Assembly: GCF_019049675.1 (NCBI RefSeq)
Contig: NZ_JAFMOW010000057.1
Span: forward strand, 62,001 to 126,000
Source of the DNA: Rahnella bonaserana
GTDB taxonomy: Bacteria > Pseudomonadota > Gammaproteobacteria > Enterobacterales > Enterobacteriaceae
Reading direction: 5' to 3'
Length of the DNA: 64,000 nt
Shown here piece after piece: positions 1 to 10,321 of this stretch. The notes under the pieces are model-generated. The model was not told the DNA's origin. It searched no databases and saw nothing but the letters and a program-made list of their open reading frames with translations. Position 1 is the stretch's first letter. Each line of letters starts with the position of its first letter. The translations under genes and the position numbers were made by a program.

Positions 1-262
1 GCGCACAGGCAACAGCGAGAACACGCCGAAGTTCAGTAATGCAGCCTATGATCAGGCGCTGAATGATGCCCTGAAAGCGACGGATAAAGCCGACGTTGGC
101 AAAGCCTATCAGCAGGCAGAGCAGATACTGACTGAACAATCTCCGGTTATTCCGTTATATCACTATGTCAGCGCACGTCTGGTGAAACCGTATGTCGGAG
201 GCTTCAATGACAGCCTGCTTAATTATATTTACACCAAAGACTTGTACGTAATTAAGCACTAA
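1..262 (+). CDS. Oligopeptide ABC transporter substrate-binding protein (OppA/MppA-like), C-terminal fragment
   Basis: The open frame enters from the left edge in frame 2 and ends at TAA 260-262, giving the last 86 residues. The end reads SARLVKPYVGG, then a short variable stretch, then YTKDLYVIKH. This matches the C-terminus of the periplasmic oligopeptide-binding proteins OppA and MppA (solute-binding family 5), which capture peptides for an inner-membrane ABC permease. The start, signal peptide and most of the ligand pocket lie outside the window, so OppA cannot be separated from MppA or another paralogue. No permease genes follow, so this is either a stand-alone binding protein or the last gene of an operon. 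A hairpin follows directly. Confidence 0.85.
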   Translation, partial: RTGNSENTPKFSNAAYDQALNDALKATDKADVGKAYQQAEQILTEQSPVIPLYHYVSARLVKPYVGGFNDSLLNYIYTKDLYVIKH

Positions 263-270
263 TGCTGCCA

Positions 271-307
271 GCCTTTCCTTGCGGCAATTCATTACGTAAG
301 GAAAGGC
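271..307 (+). terminator. Hairpin after the peptide-binding protein gene
   Basis: A 10-bp perfect stem (271-280 with 298-307, GCCTTTCCTT paired with AAGGAAAGGC) and a 17-nt loop begin 8 nt after the stop codon. No clear T-tract follows, so termination may be weak, or the hairpin may act as a 3' end stabiliser. Confidence 0.45.
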
Positions 308-408
308 ACTTCAAATCCCTTCAGCCCTCCTCTTTCTTTCCGTTAACCCACTTGCCACATGCCACTCAGATGGTAGATTGTACGTAAATCACACAAACGG
401 GAGCTGTT

Positions 409-624
409 ATGAAATTCTCGGAAAGTGAGATCCAACCGCTTTGGGACGAAGTCGCGCGTATTATCGGTGATGGCGTGATTCAGATGCGCCACAGAGGTGA
501 GCCGTTGAGTGCCGACGCGCTGATTGGGTATCTCGATGAACAACTGGTCACGGCCACCGGCGTCCAGCGCCGTATCCTGCTAGGTGCGGCGATAAATATG
601 CTCAAAGCTGACCGACGTTCCTGA
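409..624 (+). CDS. Small YmgB/AriR-like regulatory protein
   Basis: A 71-residue soluble protein that starts at ATG 409 after the purine-rich GGGAGC. The stretch RGEPLSADALIGYLDEQL, followed by a helix ending GAAINMLKADR, resembles the YmgB/AriR/YcgZ family: about 80-90 residue helical proteins linked in E. coli to biofilm and acid resistance and to the Rcs connector network. The pattern that fits is a glycine-containing first helix, then a 'hxxYLxxQL' helix, then a final amphipathic helix ending in basic residues. The gene is monocistronic, between the peptide-binding gene and a convergent small gene. The family assignment is by eye and the exact subfamily (YmgB, YcgZ, AriR) is open. Confidence 0.6.
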   Translation: MKFSESEIQPLWDEVARIIGDGVIQMRHRGEPLSADALIGYLDEQLVTATGVQRRILLGAAINMLKADRRS

Positions 625-692
625 TTTACAGACAACCAGAAACCTCGCAACCTTTTCGGGTAACGAGTCGTTTATCCATCATCAGCCTGCCG

Positions 693-980
693 TTATTTAG
701 ATTGCGCCGCACGCCCCTGCGCAAATAAGAAAATGCGCTGCGTGATGTCATCTGCGCCGAGAATGTTTCCCTTCTGCTCCAGACTGGCTTTGGCATAAGC
801 CACATCATGCGCCTGATCAACCATGCTGATCACCCGGTCACGAGTGGTTTTGTCCACAATTCCCAACAATGTCGTCAGAATGGCCTGATAGGCATTTGAG
901 GCATAAGTCAGTTGTCTTTCACGTTGTTCCAGCGCGTCAATGCGAACCATCAGGGCCTGCAATTGCTCTTGATGCGTCAT
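693..980 (-). CDS. Conserved small coiled-coil protein of unknown function
   Basis: A 95-residue protein that I do not recognise as a named family. I chose ATG 980 over the upstream in-frame starts because GAAGGA lies 7 nt before it and the residues upstream look like untranslated sequence. The N-terminal 25 residues (HQEQLQALMVRIDALEQRER) form a heptad-like, likely coiled-coil segment. The remainder is helical and soluble and ends in an alanine/arginine-rich tail. No signal peptide or membrane segment is seen. The 5' leader contains a strong hairpin (1009-1047), so translation or stability may be controlled post-transcriptionally. It could be a chaperone-like or anti-adaptor protein, but nothing in the sequence decides this. 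Confidence 0.6.
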   Translation of the reverse strand: MTHQEQLQALMVRIDALEQRERQLTYASNAYQAILTTLLGIVDKTTRDRVISMVDQAHDVAYAKASLEQKGNILGADDITQRIFLFAQGRAAQSK

Positions 981-1008
981 AGCGGCATCCTTCTTCACGG
1001 GTGGAAAA

Positions 1009-1047
1009 TAACCGGAGACAGCGAAGTAGAAAGTTCTTCGCCGGTTA
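1009..1047 (-). promoter_or_regulatory. Structured leader hairpin between two divergent small genes
   Basis: Two nested stems are visible: an outer TAACCG/CGGTTA (1009-1014 with 1042-1047) and an inner GCGAAG/CTTCGC (1021-1026 with 1036-1041), separated by a bulge on one side only. It lies about 30-65 nt upstream of the minus-strand small gene. The rest of the 981-1303 gap holds the two divergent promoter regions, with no further gene that I can support. Confidence 0.35.
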
Positions 1048-1303
1048 CTGACATTAAGTTTAGCAGAGTTAAAAAAGTGAGACGTTGCACGTTCTCGGCT
1101 GACAATGTAAACCATTGTTCAATGAATCATTAAACACCCGTGCAGATGTAACTGCTACCTAACTCAAATGACCGACTGCGCCGTGCTGTACGTCGCGGAT
1201 ACGTAACATCAGCAGCACCTGCTTACAGATAGCAAAATGACAGGCGCATACCGGATATGACATTTTCTGCCACAGCATTATTTGTTCATTTTGGAGAGAT
1301 CAG

Positions 1304-1513
1304 GTGAAAAAAACGGTTCTGGTTGTAGCGATGATGACCATGCTTTTGGTGAGCTCACTGGCGCAGGCAGAAGGCTGCCTGAAAGGTGCGGTCGTCGGCG
1401 GAGTTGCGGGTCACCTGAAACATCACGCTGTCATCGGGGCGGTCGCCGGATGCGCTATCGGACATCATCTGGCGGCGCAGGCAAAGAAACAGCAAGCAGC
1501 CAGCGGTAAATAA
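1304..1513 (+). CDS. Exported small glycine-zipper protein
   Basis: A 69-residue protein starting at GTG 1304 with GGAGA 7-11 nt upstream. Residues 1-22 are a Sec signal peptide (MKKT, hydrophobic core, AQA cleavage motif). The mature part repeats G-x-x-x-G steps (GAVVGGVAGH, GAVAGCAIGHH), the glycine-zipper pattern of small envelope proteins such as the YmgG/YcfJ-like group. Two cysteines (about 25 and 50) could form a disulfide in the periplasm. It sits alone, convergent with the diguanylate cyclase gene and separated from it by a hairpin. The role is unknown; membrane or outer-membrane association is inferred from the glycine zipper. Confidence 0.75.
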   Translation: MKKTVLVVAMMTMLLVSSLAQAEGCLKGAVVGGVAGHLKHHAVIGAVAGCAIGHHLAAQAKKQQAASGK

Positions 1514-1517
1514 CCCG

Positions 1518-1540
1518 GTCAGGGCTGACGATGCCCTGAC
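1518..1540. terminator. Shared hairpin between convergent genes
   Basis: A perfect 8-bp stem GTCAGGGC/GCCCTGAC (1518-1525 with 1533-1540) and 7-nt loop lies between the glycine-zipper gene and the convergent diguanylate cyclase gene. The T-tract is poor on both strands, so the efficiency is uncertain. Confidence 0.5.
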
Positions 1541-1551
1541 TTAGCAAAACG

Positions 1552-3132
1552 TTATTCAGGCACAACAACCACGCGGTTACGCCCTTCTTGTTTGGCTTTG
1601 TATAACGCCTCATCGGCTCGTTTCAGTGACGTCTCCGGTTCGCCCTGCTGCTGATTCCAGTAAGAAACCCCTAATGAAATCGTAATCGGGCGGATCCCCG
1701 GCAGCACCCGTATTTCCACATTCTGGCGCAGACGTTCGGCAATCATTTCTGCTTCTGCCAGTGTCGTGTCCGGCAGCAACACCAGAAACTCTTCTCCGCC
1801 CACGCGGCACAGAATGTCACTTTCACGAGCGTTATGCCGGATTTGTTCGGCCAGTGACCTGATCACTTCATCACCGGTGTCGTGCCCGTAAGAATCATTG
1901 ATCGACTTGAAGTGGTCGATATCCAGCGCAATGGCAGAAAACTGCTGACGCATTTGCACCACTGATTCCAGTGCCATGGCCAGCCCGCGCCGGTTGAAGA
2001 GGCCCGTCATCGGATCGGTCTGGGTTTCGAATTTCAGTTTGCCGATTTTCTTCTGCAATAAATTAATGCCAATCAGCAAAGCACGCTTGAGCTGGTTCGA
2101 CTCGAAATACCACGAAGGGATCTCACGTATGTTGCTGGAAATATCAGGCTTATCCATTTCGTTAGCACTTCGCGCCAGTAACCAGAGCGGCCGAGCTATC
2201 ATTCTGGAGAACAGCCAGACACAAATCAGCGTCAGCAGCGCGAGTGGCGTCAGATGTTTCAGCACTTTGACCATTAGCCCTTCCAGCGGCTTAAGAGTCG
2301 AACTCGTCGGCCGCTGAGTAATAATTTCCCAGCCCGACGAAGGAACAACAGCGTAACCGGCGAGCATGTTCTGCCCGGCAAGATTCGTGACCATCAGGCT
2401 GCCATTGGATTCTTTTCTCACTGCCTCGGTCAGCGGACGAGGCTTCAACACTTCTCCGATGCGATAGGCATCCGGGTGATAGAGAATGCGGCGTTCTTTA
2501 TCGAGCACGGCAATGTAAGAACCGTCGCGATAATAATGCTCGCCCAGCAGCTCATTCAAAATACTCTTCTGGCGCAGGTAAATCGTACCTGCGATGTATC
2601 CGAGGTATTTACCTTCAGGGGTAAAAATCGGTGTCGATATCACGACCACCAGATTCTGCGCGACAGAGGTATAAGGTTTGCTGATCAGCGGGCGGCGTTC
2701 TTTCAGTGCTTCAAGCGCACCCGGCGTTTTCAGAATATGGCCCACCAGTTGCAGACTGTCCGGCGACGTCGCCAGTATCCGCCCTTGCGCATTAGTGAGC
2801 ACCACGGAATTAAAGCTGTCGGTCTGATATTTGAGGCGTGCGGTTTCAGATTGCAGAACGGCAGGATCGTCAAAATTTCTCGCCGCGATCACGCTGCTAT
2901 AGGCAAGCTGTTTCTGCATGCTTTTTAGAAACTGTTCAGTGCTGGCGGCCAGTTTCGTCGCGTAAACGCGGTTCTCTTCGAGCGTATTGTCGATAAGTAA
3001 CTGGCGCTGAACACGATAGCTGGCATAAAAGCTGTTGGCGAGCGTCACAAAAGCGCTCATCACAGCTAAAATCAGAATCAGGCGTCGCAGATCAATACGA
3101 AACAGAGAGCTTGAAAGGAGTGAGCGCAACAA
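1552..3132 (-). CDS. Membrane-bound diguanylate cyclase with extracytoplasmic Cache sensor
   Basis: This 526-residue protein should synthesise cyclic di-GMP from two GTP. Order of parts: a short basic N-terminus, a membrane segment at about 16-36, a large periplasmic double-Cache (PDC-type) region at about 40-290, a second membrane segment at about 292-312, a linker, then a GGDEF domain at about 365-525. The active-site loop is GGEEF (445-449), an accepted active variant. The inhibitory I-site R-E-S-D lies exactly five residues upstream, so product feedback is likely. There is no EAL domain. The Cache region suggests sensing of a small periplasmic ligand, which cannot be named from sequence. 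The gene is alone; output targets (cellulose, motility) are not in the window. Confidence 0.92.
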   Translation of the reverse strand: MLRSLLSSSLFRIDLRRLILILAVMSAFVTLANSFYASYRVQRQLLIDNTLEENRVYATKLAASTEQFLKSMQKQLAYSSVIAARNFDDPAVLQSETARLKYQTDSFNSVVLTNAQGRILATSPDSLQLVGHILKTPGALEALKERRPLISKPYTSVAQNLVVVISTPIFTPEGKYLGYIAGTIYLRQKSILNELLGEHYYRDGSYIAVLDKERRILYHPDAYRIGEVLKPRPLTEAVRKESNGSLMVTNLAGQNMLAGYAVVPSSGWEIITQRPTSSTLKPLEGLMVKVLKHLTPLALLTLICVWLFSRMIARPLWLLARSANEMDKPDISSNIREIPSWYFESNQLKRALLIGINLLQKKIGKLKFETQTDPMTGLFNRRGLAMALESVVQMRQQFSAIALDIDHFKSINDSYGHDTGDEVIRSLAEQIRHNARESDILCRVGGEEFLVLLPDTTLAEAEMIAERLRQNVEIRVLPGIRPITISLGVSYWNQQQGEPETSLKRADEALYKAKQEGRNRVVVVPE

Positions 3133-3340
3133 AAAGTCATTCCTGTGTCAAAAAGTGGCTCATATTTAACATCGCAGCCCCCCGATGCACAATAAGGTCG
3201 AAAAAATAAACTATTATCCGTATGAATCCCCGACAAAAAATTGTACTTAGCCTTAGCAGACTTAACTCAAATTATTGATATTGAAATTTTTTATGAAACG
3301 TTGCCCTTGTTCACAGACATTTATCGGTTACTCGCGGACA

Positions 3341-3370
3341 TAAAAAACGGAGGCATTAAGCCTCCGTTGT
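3341..3370 (-). terminator. Rho-independent terminator of icd
   Basis: Read on the minus strand: an 8-bp stem ACGGAGGC/GCCTCCGT (3347-3354 with 3360-3367) and 5-nt loop, followed by a run of six T. It lies 20 nt past the icd stop. The 3133-3340 gap upstream of the diguanylate cyclase gene otherwise shows only AT-rich promoter-like sequence. Confidence 0.9.
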
Positions 3371-3389
3371 TTCTTCAACAATATCGCAA

Positions 3390-4643
3390 TTACATATTTG
3401 CGATCATGTCGTCGGCAAACTCGCTACATTTCCGCAGCTTAGCGCCTTCCATCAGACGTTCGAAATCGTAAGTCACAGTTTTGTTGGCGATAGCGCCTTC
3501 CATGCCTTTTACGATCAGGTCTGCGGCTTCGAACCATTCCATATGACGCAGCATCATTTCTGCGGACAGGATGATTGACCCCGGGTTCACTTTGTCCTGA
3601 CCGGCATATTTCGGTGCAGTACCGTGAGTGGCTTCGAACAGCGCGCAATCAGAACCGATGTTTGCGCCCGGTGCGATACCGATGCCGCCAACCTGCGCCG
3701 CCAGGGCGTCGGAGATGTAGTCACCGTTCAGGTTCATACAAGCGATCACGTCATATTCAGCAGGACGCAGCAGGATTTGTTGCAGGAACGCATCCGCAAT
3801 CACGTCCTTAATGATGATGTCTTTGCCGTTGTTCGGGTTCTTGATTTTCACCCACGGACCGCCGTCGATCAGCTCACCGCCGAACTCTTCGCGCGCCAGC
3901 TGGTAGCCCCAATCCTTGAAGGCACCTTCGGTGAACTTCATGATGTTGCCTTTATGAACCAGCGTCAGTGAATCACGATCGTTGGTGATAGTGTATTCAA
4001 TCGCCGCGCGAACCAGACGCTTGGTGCCTTCTTCGGAGCAAGGTTTGATACCGATACCACAATCTTGTGGGAAACGGATTTTCTTCACACCCATTTCGTC
4101 TTGCAGGAACTTGATCACTTTATCTGCTTCAGCAGAACCGGCTTTCCACTCGATACCCGCATAAATATCTTCGGAGTTTTCGCGGAAGATAACCATGTCA
4201 GTGTCTTCCGGACGTTTAACCGGGCTTGGAGTGCCGGTGTAATAACGAACCGGACGCAGGCAGATATACAGATCGAGTTGCTGGCGAAGTGCCACGTTCA
4301 GGGAGCGAATGCCGCCGCCAACCGGAGTTGTCAGTGGGCCTTTGATAGCAACACGGTAATCACGGATCAGGTCCAGAGTTTCTTCTGGCAGCCACACGTC
4401 CTTGCCGTACAGTTCTACGGATTTCTCGCCGGTGTAGATTTCCATCCAGGAGATTTTACGCTCGCCTTTATAGGCTTTCTGAACAGCCGCATCAACGACT
4501 TTGATCATGGCTGGGGTTACGTCAACACCGATGCCATCACCTTCGATAAATGGGATAACAGGATTATTAGGAATGACCAGTTTACCCTGAGCGTCTACTG
4601 TAATCTTTTTACCTTCAGCCGGAACAACTACTTTGCTTTCCAT
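3390..4643 (-). CDS. icd: Isocitrate dehydrogenase, NADP-dependent
   Basis: Converts isocitrate to 2-oxoglutarate and CO2 with NADP in the TCA cycle (cytosolic homodimer). The 417-residue product is almost the length of E. coli Icd (416). I chose ATG 4643 (MESKVVV), not the in-frame start seven codons upstream, because it matches the family N-terminus. Visible landmarks are the [13 protein letters not shown] segment carrying the serine that AceK phosphorylates to switch flux to the glyoxylate shunt, the metal/isocitrate-binding DCGIGIKP region, and the coenzyme-binding HGTAPKYAG loop. The gene is divergent from rluE. In E. coli the 3' end of icd is a phage attachment site; here it is intact and followed by its own terminator, with no prophage. 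Confidence 0.98.
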   Translation of the reverse strand: MESKVVVPAEGKKITVDAQGKLVIPNNPVIPFIEGDGIGVDVTPAMIKVVDAAVQKAYKGERKISWMEIYTGEKSVELYGKDVWLPEETLDLIRDYRVAIKGPLTTPVGGGIRSLNVALRQQLDLYICLRPVRYYTGTPSPVKRPEDTDMVIFRENSEDIYAGIEWKAGSAEADKVIKFLQDEMGVKKIRFPQDCGIGIKPCSEEGTKRLVRAAIEYTITNDRDSLTLVHKGNIMKFTEGAFKDWGYQLAREEFGGELIDGGPWVKIKNPNNGKDIIIKDVIADAFLQQILLRPAEYDVIACMNLNGDYISDALAAQVGGIGIAPGANIGSDCALFEATHGTAPKYAGQDKVNPGSIILSAEMMLRHMEWFEAADLIVKGMEGAIANKTVTYDFERLMEGAKLRKCSEFADDMIANM

Positions 4644-4741
4644 TAACCTCTCCTTCGAGCGCATTTTTGTTAAAAATTTGTAAGATGCCGGTCGATATTA
4701 CTCGAATATTTCTCGCTAGCCAATCCGAAACATTTTTCAAG

Positions 4742-4747
4742 TATAAT
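4742..4747 (+). promoter_or_regulatory. Probable -10 element of the rluE promoter
   Basis: A perfect TATAAT hexamer 22 nt before the rluE start. No good -35 hexamer is seen at 16-18 nt upstream, so the position is supported only by the -10 match and by its placement in the divergent icd-rluE gap. Confidence 0.45.
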
Positions 4748-4769
4748 GCGCTAATTCTCTCCAACTTCA

Positions 4770-5402
4770 ATGCCTATGAACCCGCTATCTTTTAAAAATC
4801 ACAACGTTAAACGTTTCAGCAAAAGGCTTGCCAAAGAACAATCTGCCCCAAAAGGGCCGAGAAAGGTGATCCTTTTCAATAAACCCTTTGATGTCCTGCC
4901 ACAATTCACTGATGAGGCCGGTCGGGCAACACTTAAAGATTACATTTCGTTAACAGATGTTTATGCCGCAGGCCGTCTCGATCGCGACAGCGAAGGTTTA
5001 CTGGTGCTGACCAACGATGGCAAACTGCAGGCTGCGCTGACCCAGCCGGGCAAACGCACCGGCAAAGTTTATTATGTTCAGGTCGAGGGCGAACCGGATG
5101 ACGCCGCAGTAAAAGCATTGCGCGAGGGCATCACACTCAAAGACGGGCCGACACTGCCCGCGGGTGCTGAAATTGTTGATGAGCCGGAATGGCTGTGGGC
5201 CCGCAATCCGCCAATCCGTGAGCGCAAATCTATCCCGACGGCGTGGTTGAAAATCACGTTATACGAGGGAAGAAACCGCCAGGTACGCCGCATGACGGCA
5301 CATGTCGGATTCCCGACGCTGCGCCTGATCCGCTTTAGCATGGGCGAGTTCACCCTCGGCGACTTACAACCCGGCCAATGGAAGGAAATTCCACATGTTT
5401 AA
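4770..5402 (+). CDS. rluE: 23S rRNA pseudouridine(2457) synthase
   Basis: Isomerises U2457 of 23S rRNA to pseudouridine. The 210-residue protein is of the RsuA/RluB/E/F branch. The catalytic motif [11 protein letters not shown] (near residue 68-78) carries the invariant aspartate, and KVYYVQVEG and GRNRQVRRM are the expected downstream motifs. It lacks an N-terminal S4 domain, as RluE does. Two in-frame ATGs (4770, 4776) are possible starts; no strong ribosome binding site separates them. The stop overlaps the nudJ start by 8 bp, which implies translational coupling, and the rluE-nudJ-mnmA order matches E. coli. Confidence 0.95.
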   Translation: MPMNPLSFKNHNVKRFSKRLAKEQSAPKGPRKVILFNKPFDVLPQFTDEAGRATLKDYISLTDVYAAGRLDRDSEGLLVLTNDGKLQAALTQPGKRTGKVYYVQVEGEPDDAAVKALREGITLKDGPTLPAGAEIVDEPEWLWARNPPIRERKSIPTAWLKITLYEGRNRQVRRMTAHVGFPTLRLIRFSMGEFTLGDLQPGQWKEIPHV

Positions 5403-5841
5403 ACCGCACGTTACTGTCGCCTGCATCGTTCAGGCACAGGGAAAATTTCTGGTTGTCGAAGAAACCATTCACGGCAAAGTCACCTGGAATCAGCCTGCCG
5501 GTCATCTCGAGGCCAATGAAACCTTAGTCAGTGCCGCAAAACGTGAGTTGTATGAAGAAACCGGTATCCGCGCGGATCCACAATATTTCCTGGGTTTGCA
5601 CCAGTGGCAGGCACCCGACGCCACACCATTTCTGCGTTTTGCCTTTGTGATTGACCTGCCAGAAATGCTGGAAACCGCGCCGCAGGATGATGATATCGAC
5701 CGCTGCCGCTGGGTGACAGCCGAAGAAATTATCGGTTCTGCGCAACTGCGCTCGCCACTGGTGGCGGAAAGTATTCGCTGTTATCAGCAATCTCCGCGTT
5801 ATCCTCTGGAAATTCTGCACAATTTCAACCTGCCGGAATAA
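5395..5841 (+). CDS. nudJ: Nudix phosphatase NudJ (thiamine-PP / nucleotide hydrolase)
   Basis: A 148-residue Nudix hydrolase. The Nudix box begins at GHLEANETL and continues through REL-EETGI at about residues 37-59, giving G-x5-E-x7-REL-x-EE-x-G-I with all metal-binding glutamates. In E. coli NudJ releases phosphate from HMP-PP, thiamine pyrophosphate and nucleoside di/triphosphates. The ATG lies inside the last codons of rluE (8-bp overlap), so it is co-translated. Length and both ends match E. coli NudJ (about 153 residues). The in vivo substrate is not readable from sequence. Confidence 0.95.
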   Translation: MFKPHVTVACIVQAQGKFLVVEETIHGKVTWNQPAGHLEANETLVSAAKRELYEETGIRADPQYFLGLHQWQAPDATPFLRFAFVIDLPEMLETAPQDDDIDRCRWVTAEEIIGSAQLRSPLVAESIRCYQQSPRYPLEILHNFNLPE

Positions 5842-5850
5842 CCCTCCCCT

Positions 5851-5893
5851 GCCGGTTGTTGCCACGTGGTGAATCAGCGATGCAGCAACCGGC
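5851..5893. other. Strong hairpin in the nudJ-mnmA gap
   Basis: A 12-bp stem (5851-5862 with 5882-5893, GCCGGTTGTTGC paired with GCAGCAACCGGC, one G-U pair) closes a 19-nt loop that starts CACGTG. No T-tract follows, so it is not a standard terminator. A second weaker hairpin (CGATTT...AAATCG) lies about 40 nt further on. The 247-nt gap carries no gene I can support. Confidence 0.5.
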
Positions 5894-6088
5894 CTGACGT
5901 GATAAAATTTTGAGCTTCACGATTTACCTCGCGTGAAATCGTAGTAAAGCAGTGCCTCTCTGTCCGGGTTTCTGTGGTGTTCGGGTTCTGAAGTGTTTTA
6001 GTTGCGCGCGGCCTTCATCCTCGTGGGACAAACATCAGAAAAAATACCAACAGTACCGGGCAATTAATTCATGTGTTTCGGGACTATT

Positions 6089-7198
6089 ATGTCTGACAAC
6101 AGCCAGAAAAAAGTGATCGTCGGGATGTCCGGCGGTGTCGATTCCTCTGTCTCTGCGTACCTTCTGCAACAGCAGGGTTATCAGGTTGAGGGCCTCTTCA
6201 TGAAAAATTGGGAAGAGGATGACGACGAAGAATATTGCACAGCAGCCACTGACCTTGCCGATGCGCAAGCCGTGTGTGACAAGCTGGGTATCCAACTGCA
6301 CACTGTGAATTTCGCGGCGGAATATTGGGACAACGTGTTCGAATTATTCCTTGAGGAATATAAAGCCGGACGCACGCCTAACCCGGATATTCTGTGCAAC
6401 AAAGAAATCAAATTTAAAGCCTTCCTGGAATTTGCGGCTGAAGATCTGGGCGCGGATTACATCGCAACCGGTCACTACGTGCGCCGCCAGGATATCGACG
6501 GTGTCAGCCATTTGCTGCGCGGCGTTGACGGCAACAAAGATCAGAGCTATTTCCTCTACACGCTCGGTCACGAACAGGTCGCACAAAGCCTGTTCCCGGT
6601 CGGTGAGCTGGAAAAACCGGAAGTTCGTCGTATCGCCGAAGACCTGGATTTGATCACTGCGAAGAAAAAAGACTCTACCGGCATTTGTTTTATCGGTGAG
6701 CGTAAATTCCGTGACTTCCTTGGCCGCTATTTACCGGCACAACCGGGCGTGATTAAAAGCGTTGACGGTCAGGTGATGGGACAGCATCAGGGACTGATGT
6801 ACCACACACTCGGCCAGCGTAAAGGTCTGGGCATCGGCGGCCAGAAAGACGGCAGCGAAGAACCGTGGTACACGGTGGAAAAGGATGTGGAGAACAACAT
6901 TCTTTACGTCGCACAAGGACACGAACATCCGCGCCTGATGAATGTCGGTCTGATTGCACAACAGCTGCACTGGGTCGATCGCAAAACGCTGACCGCACCG
7001 CTGACCTGTACCGTGAAAACGCGTTACCGCCAGGAAGATATTCCGTGCGTGGTGACACCGCTTGGTGACGACCGCATCGAGGTACGTTTCGATGCCCCCG
7101 TTGCTGCCGTTACACCGGGTCAGTCTGCAGTATTTTATCAGGGTGAAATTTGTCTGGGAGGCGGCATCATCGAACAGCGCCTGCCGCTTCAGGCCTGA
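6089..7198 (+). CDS. mnmA: tRNA-specific 2-thiouridylase MnmA
   Basis: Installs the 2-thio group on wobble U34 of tRNA Lys, Glu and Gln, taking sulfur relayed from IscS through the Tus proteins. The 369-residue product has the ATP-pyrophosphatase P-loop SGGVDSS (residues 14-20), and the catalytic cysteine pair C103 ([11 protein letters not shown]) and C200 ([12 protein letters not shown]). I chose ATG 6089 (MSDNSQKK) because it aligns with E. coli MnmA; an in-frame ATG at 6071 would add six unconserved residues. The gene is followed by hflD, as in E. coli, but a 190-nt gap with a hairpin separates them. Confidence 0.97.
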   Translation: MSDNSQKKVIVGMSGGVDSSVSAYLLQQQGYQVEGLFMKNWEEDDDEEYCTAATDLADAQAVCDKLGIQLHTVNFAAEYWDNVFELFLEEYKAGRTPNPDILCNKEIKFKAFLEFAAEDLGADYIATGHYVRRQDIDGVSHLLRGVDGNKDQSYFLYTLGHEQVAQSLFPVGELEKPEVRRIAEDLDLITAKKKDSTGICFIGERKFRDFLGRYLPAQPGVIKSVDGQVMGQHQGLMYHTLGQRKGLGIGGQKDGSEEPWYTVEKDVENNILYVAQGHEHPRLMNVGLIAQQLHWVDRKTLTAPLTCTVKTRYRQEDIPCVVTPLGDDRIEVRFDAPVAAVTPGQSAVFYQGEICLGGGIIEQRLPLQA

Positions 7199-7223
7199 TA
7201 CGCAGTAAATATATCGTTGAATA

Positions 7224-7245
7224 CGGGACGCTTTCGGGCGTCCCG
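7224..7245 (+). terminator. Terminator-like hairpin after mnmA
   Basis: An 8-bp GC-rich stem CGGGACGC/GCGTCCCG (7224-7231 with 7238-7245) with a 6-nt loop, 26 nt past the mnmA stop, followed by CGTTATTTCTG. The T-tract is broken, so partial termination is more likely than full. Confidence 0.55.
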
Positions 7246-7388
7246 CGTTATTTCTGCCCGACTGTGATGCCCTGCACTGATTCCGAACTGTGTTTAGAGG
7301 CAGTTTTATGGCATGATCTGTCGCCATGAATTTGGGCTATTTCATTGTCACTGCGTCTCATCGTTTCAAAACGCTTACAGGAGTAAAC

Positions 7389-9409
<2,021 letters not shown>

Positions 9410-9430
9410 ATTTTTCAGGTGCTGATCAAG

Positions 9431-9455
9431 AGGCGGCCTCAGGGTCGCCTTTTTT
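9431..9455 (+). terminator. Rho-independent terminator of purB
   Basis: An 8-bp stem AGGCGGCC/GGTCGCCT (one G-T pair; 9431-9438 with 9443-9450), a 4-nt loop and a T6 run, 21 nt after the purB stop. Confidence 0.9.
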
Positions 9456-9475
9456 ATGCGCTTCCTGCCAGAAGC

Positions 9476-9492
9476 CGTTTATAATTCGTTTA
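9476..9492 (+). promoter_or_regulatory. PhoP box upstream of phoPQ
   Basis: A direct repeat CGTTTA-N5-CGTTTA has the 11-bp period of the PhoP box (T/G GTTTA-N5-T/G GTTTA), with the GTTTA core exact in both halves. A third GGTTTA occurs at 9504-9509, off phase. It lies 124 nt before phoP, consistent with the known positive autoregulation of phoPQ. The promoter elements between box and gene are not obvious. Confidence 0.65.
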
Positions 9493-9615
9493 GGTTCTGT
9501 TGAGGTTTAAGCACATCTGCGTTGACCTCAGGTTGATTAAATTGTTTCTGAATCAATTACAATTGCATTCAGAATATTTAAACCCTTTTGTGCGCTGTCA
9601 GGATAAGGAATCACC

Positions 9616-10290
9616 ATGCGAATTTTAGTCATTGAAGATAATGCACTGCTACGTCATCACCTTTCAGTTCAGTTGCGTGAAATGGGTCATCAGGTAGATG
9701 CGGCGGAAGATGCCAAAGAAGCCGACTATTTTTTGCATGAACACGCACCTGACATTGCCATTGTCGATCTGGGTCTGCCGGGCGAAGATGGATTGAGCCT
9801 GATCCGCCGCTGGCGCAGTCATCAGACCAATCTGCCCATTCTGGTGCTGACCGCCCGCGAAAGCTGGCAAGATAAAGTCGCGGTGCTGGAAGCCGGTGCT
9901 GATGACTACGTCACCAAACCCTTCCATCTTGAAGAAGTGCTGGCGCGTATGCAGGCACTGATGCGCCGTAACAGCGGCCTCGCCTCTCAGGTCATTACAC
10001 TTCAACCTTTCCAGATTGATTTGTCACGCCGAGAACTGACCGTTAACGAACAGCCGATTAAACTGACTGCGTTCGAATATACGATTATCGAAACGCTGAT
10101 CCGTAACGCCGGGAAAGTCGTCAGCAAAGATTCGCTGATGCTTCAGCTTTATCCCGACGCAGAACTGCGCGAAAGCCATACCGTAGACGTGCTGATGGGA
10201 CGGCTGCGTAAAAAATTACAGGCCGAACATCCGGTTGATGTGATCACGACCGTCCGCGGTCAGGGTTATCGTTTCGACATCCGCCCGTAA
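9616..10290 (+). CDS. phoP: Response regulator PhoP
   Basis: DNA-binding response regulator of the Mg2+/cationic-peptide/acid sensing PhoPQ system. The 224 residues hold a receiver domain (1-120; acidic E7-D8, phospho-acceptor D51, T79, K101) and an OmpR-type winged helix (about 130-222) with the recognition segment [18 protein letters not shown] 9616 follows AGGATAAGGAATCACC. It is followed by phoQ after 31 nt, so the pair is an operon. The order purB-phoP-phoQ-roxA matches E. coli. Autoregulation through the PhoP box at 9476-9492 is likely. Confidence 0.97.
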   Translation: MRILVIEDNALLRHHLSVQLREMGHQVDAAEDAKEADYFLHEHAPDIAIVDLGLPGEDGLSLIRRWRSHQTNLPILVLTARESWQDKVAVLEAGADDYVTKPFHLEEVLARMQALMRRNSGLASQVITLQPFQIDLSRRELTVNEQPIKLTAFEYTIIETLIRNAGKVVSKDSLMLQLYPDAELRESHTVDVLMGRLRKKLQAEHPVDVITTVRGQGYRFDIRP

Positions 10291-10321
10291 GGGTTTGTTG
10301 CTCACCACGAAAGGACGCGTC

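Noticed and set aside
3370-3500. Possible prophage attachment scar at the 3' end of icd
   Set aside because: The icd 3' end is intact, followed at once by its own terminator, with no duplicated icd end, integrase or phage gene nearby.
4669-4684. GTTAA repeats with 11-bp spacing upstream of icd, ArcA-like
   Set aside because: Only two weak half-sites in AT-rich sequence; too common by chance to list, although icd is ArcA-controlled in E. coli.
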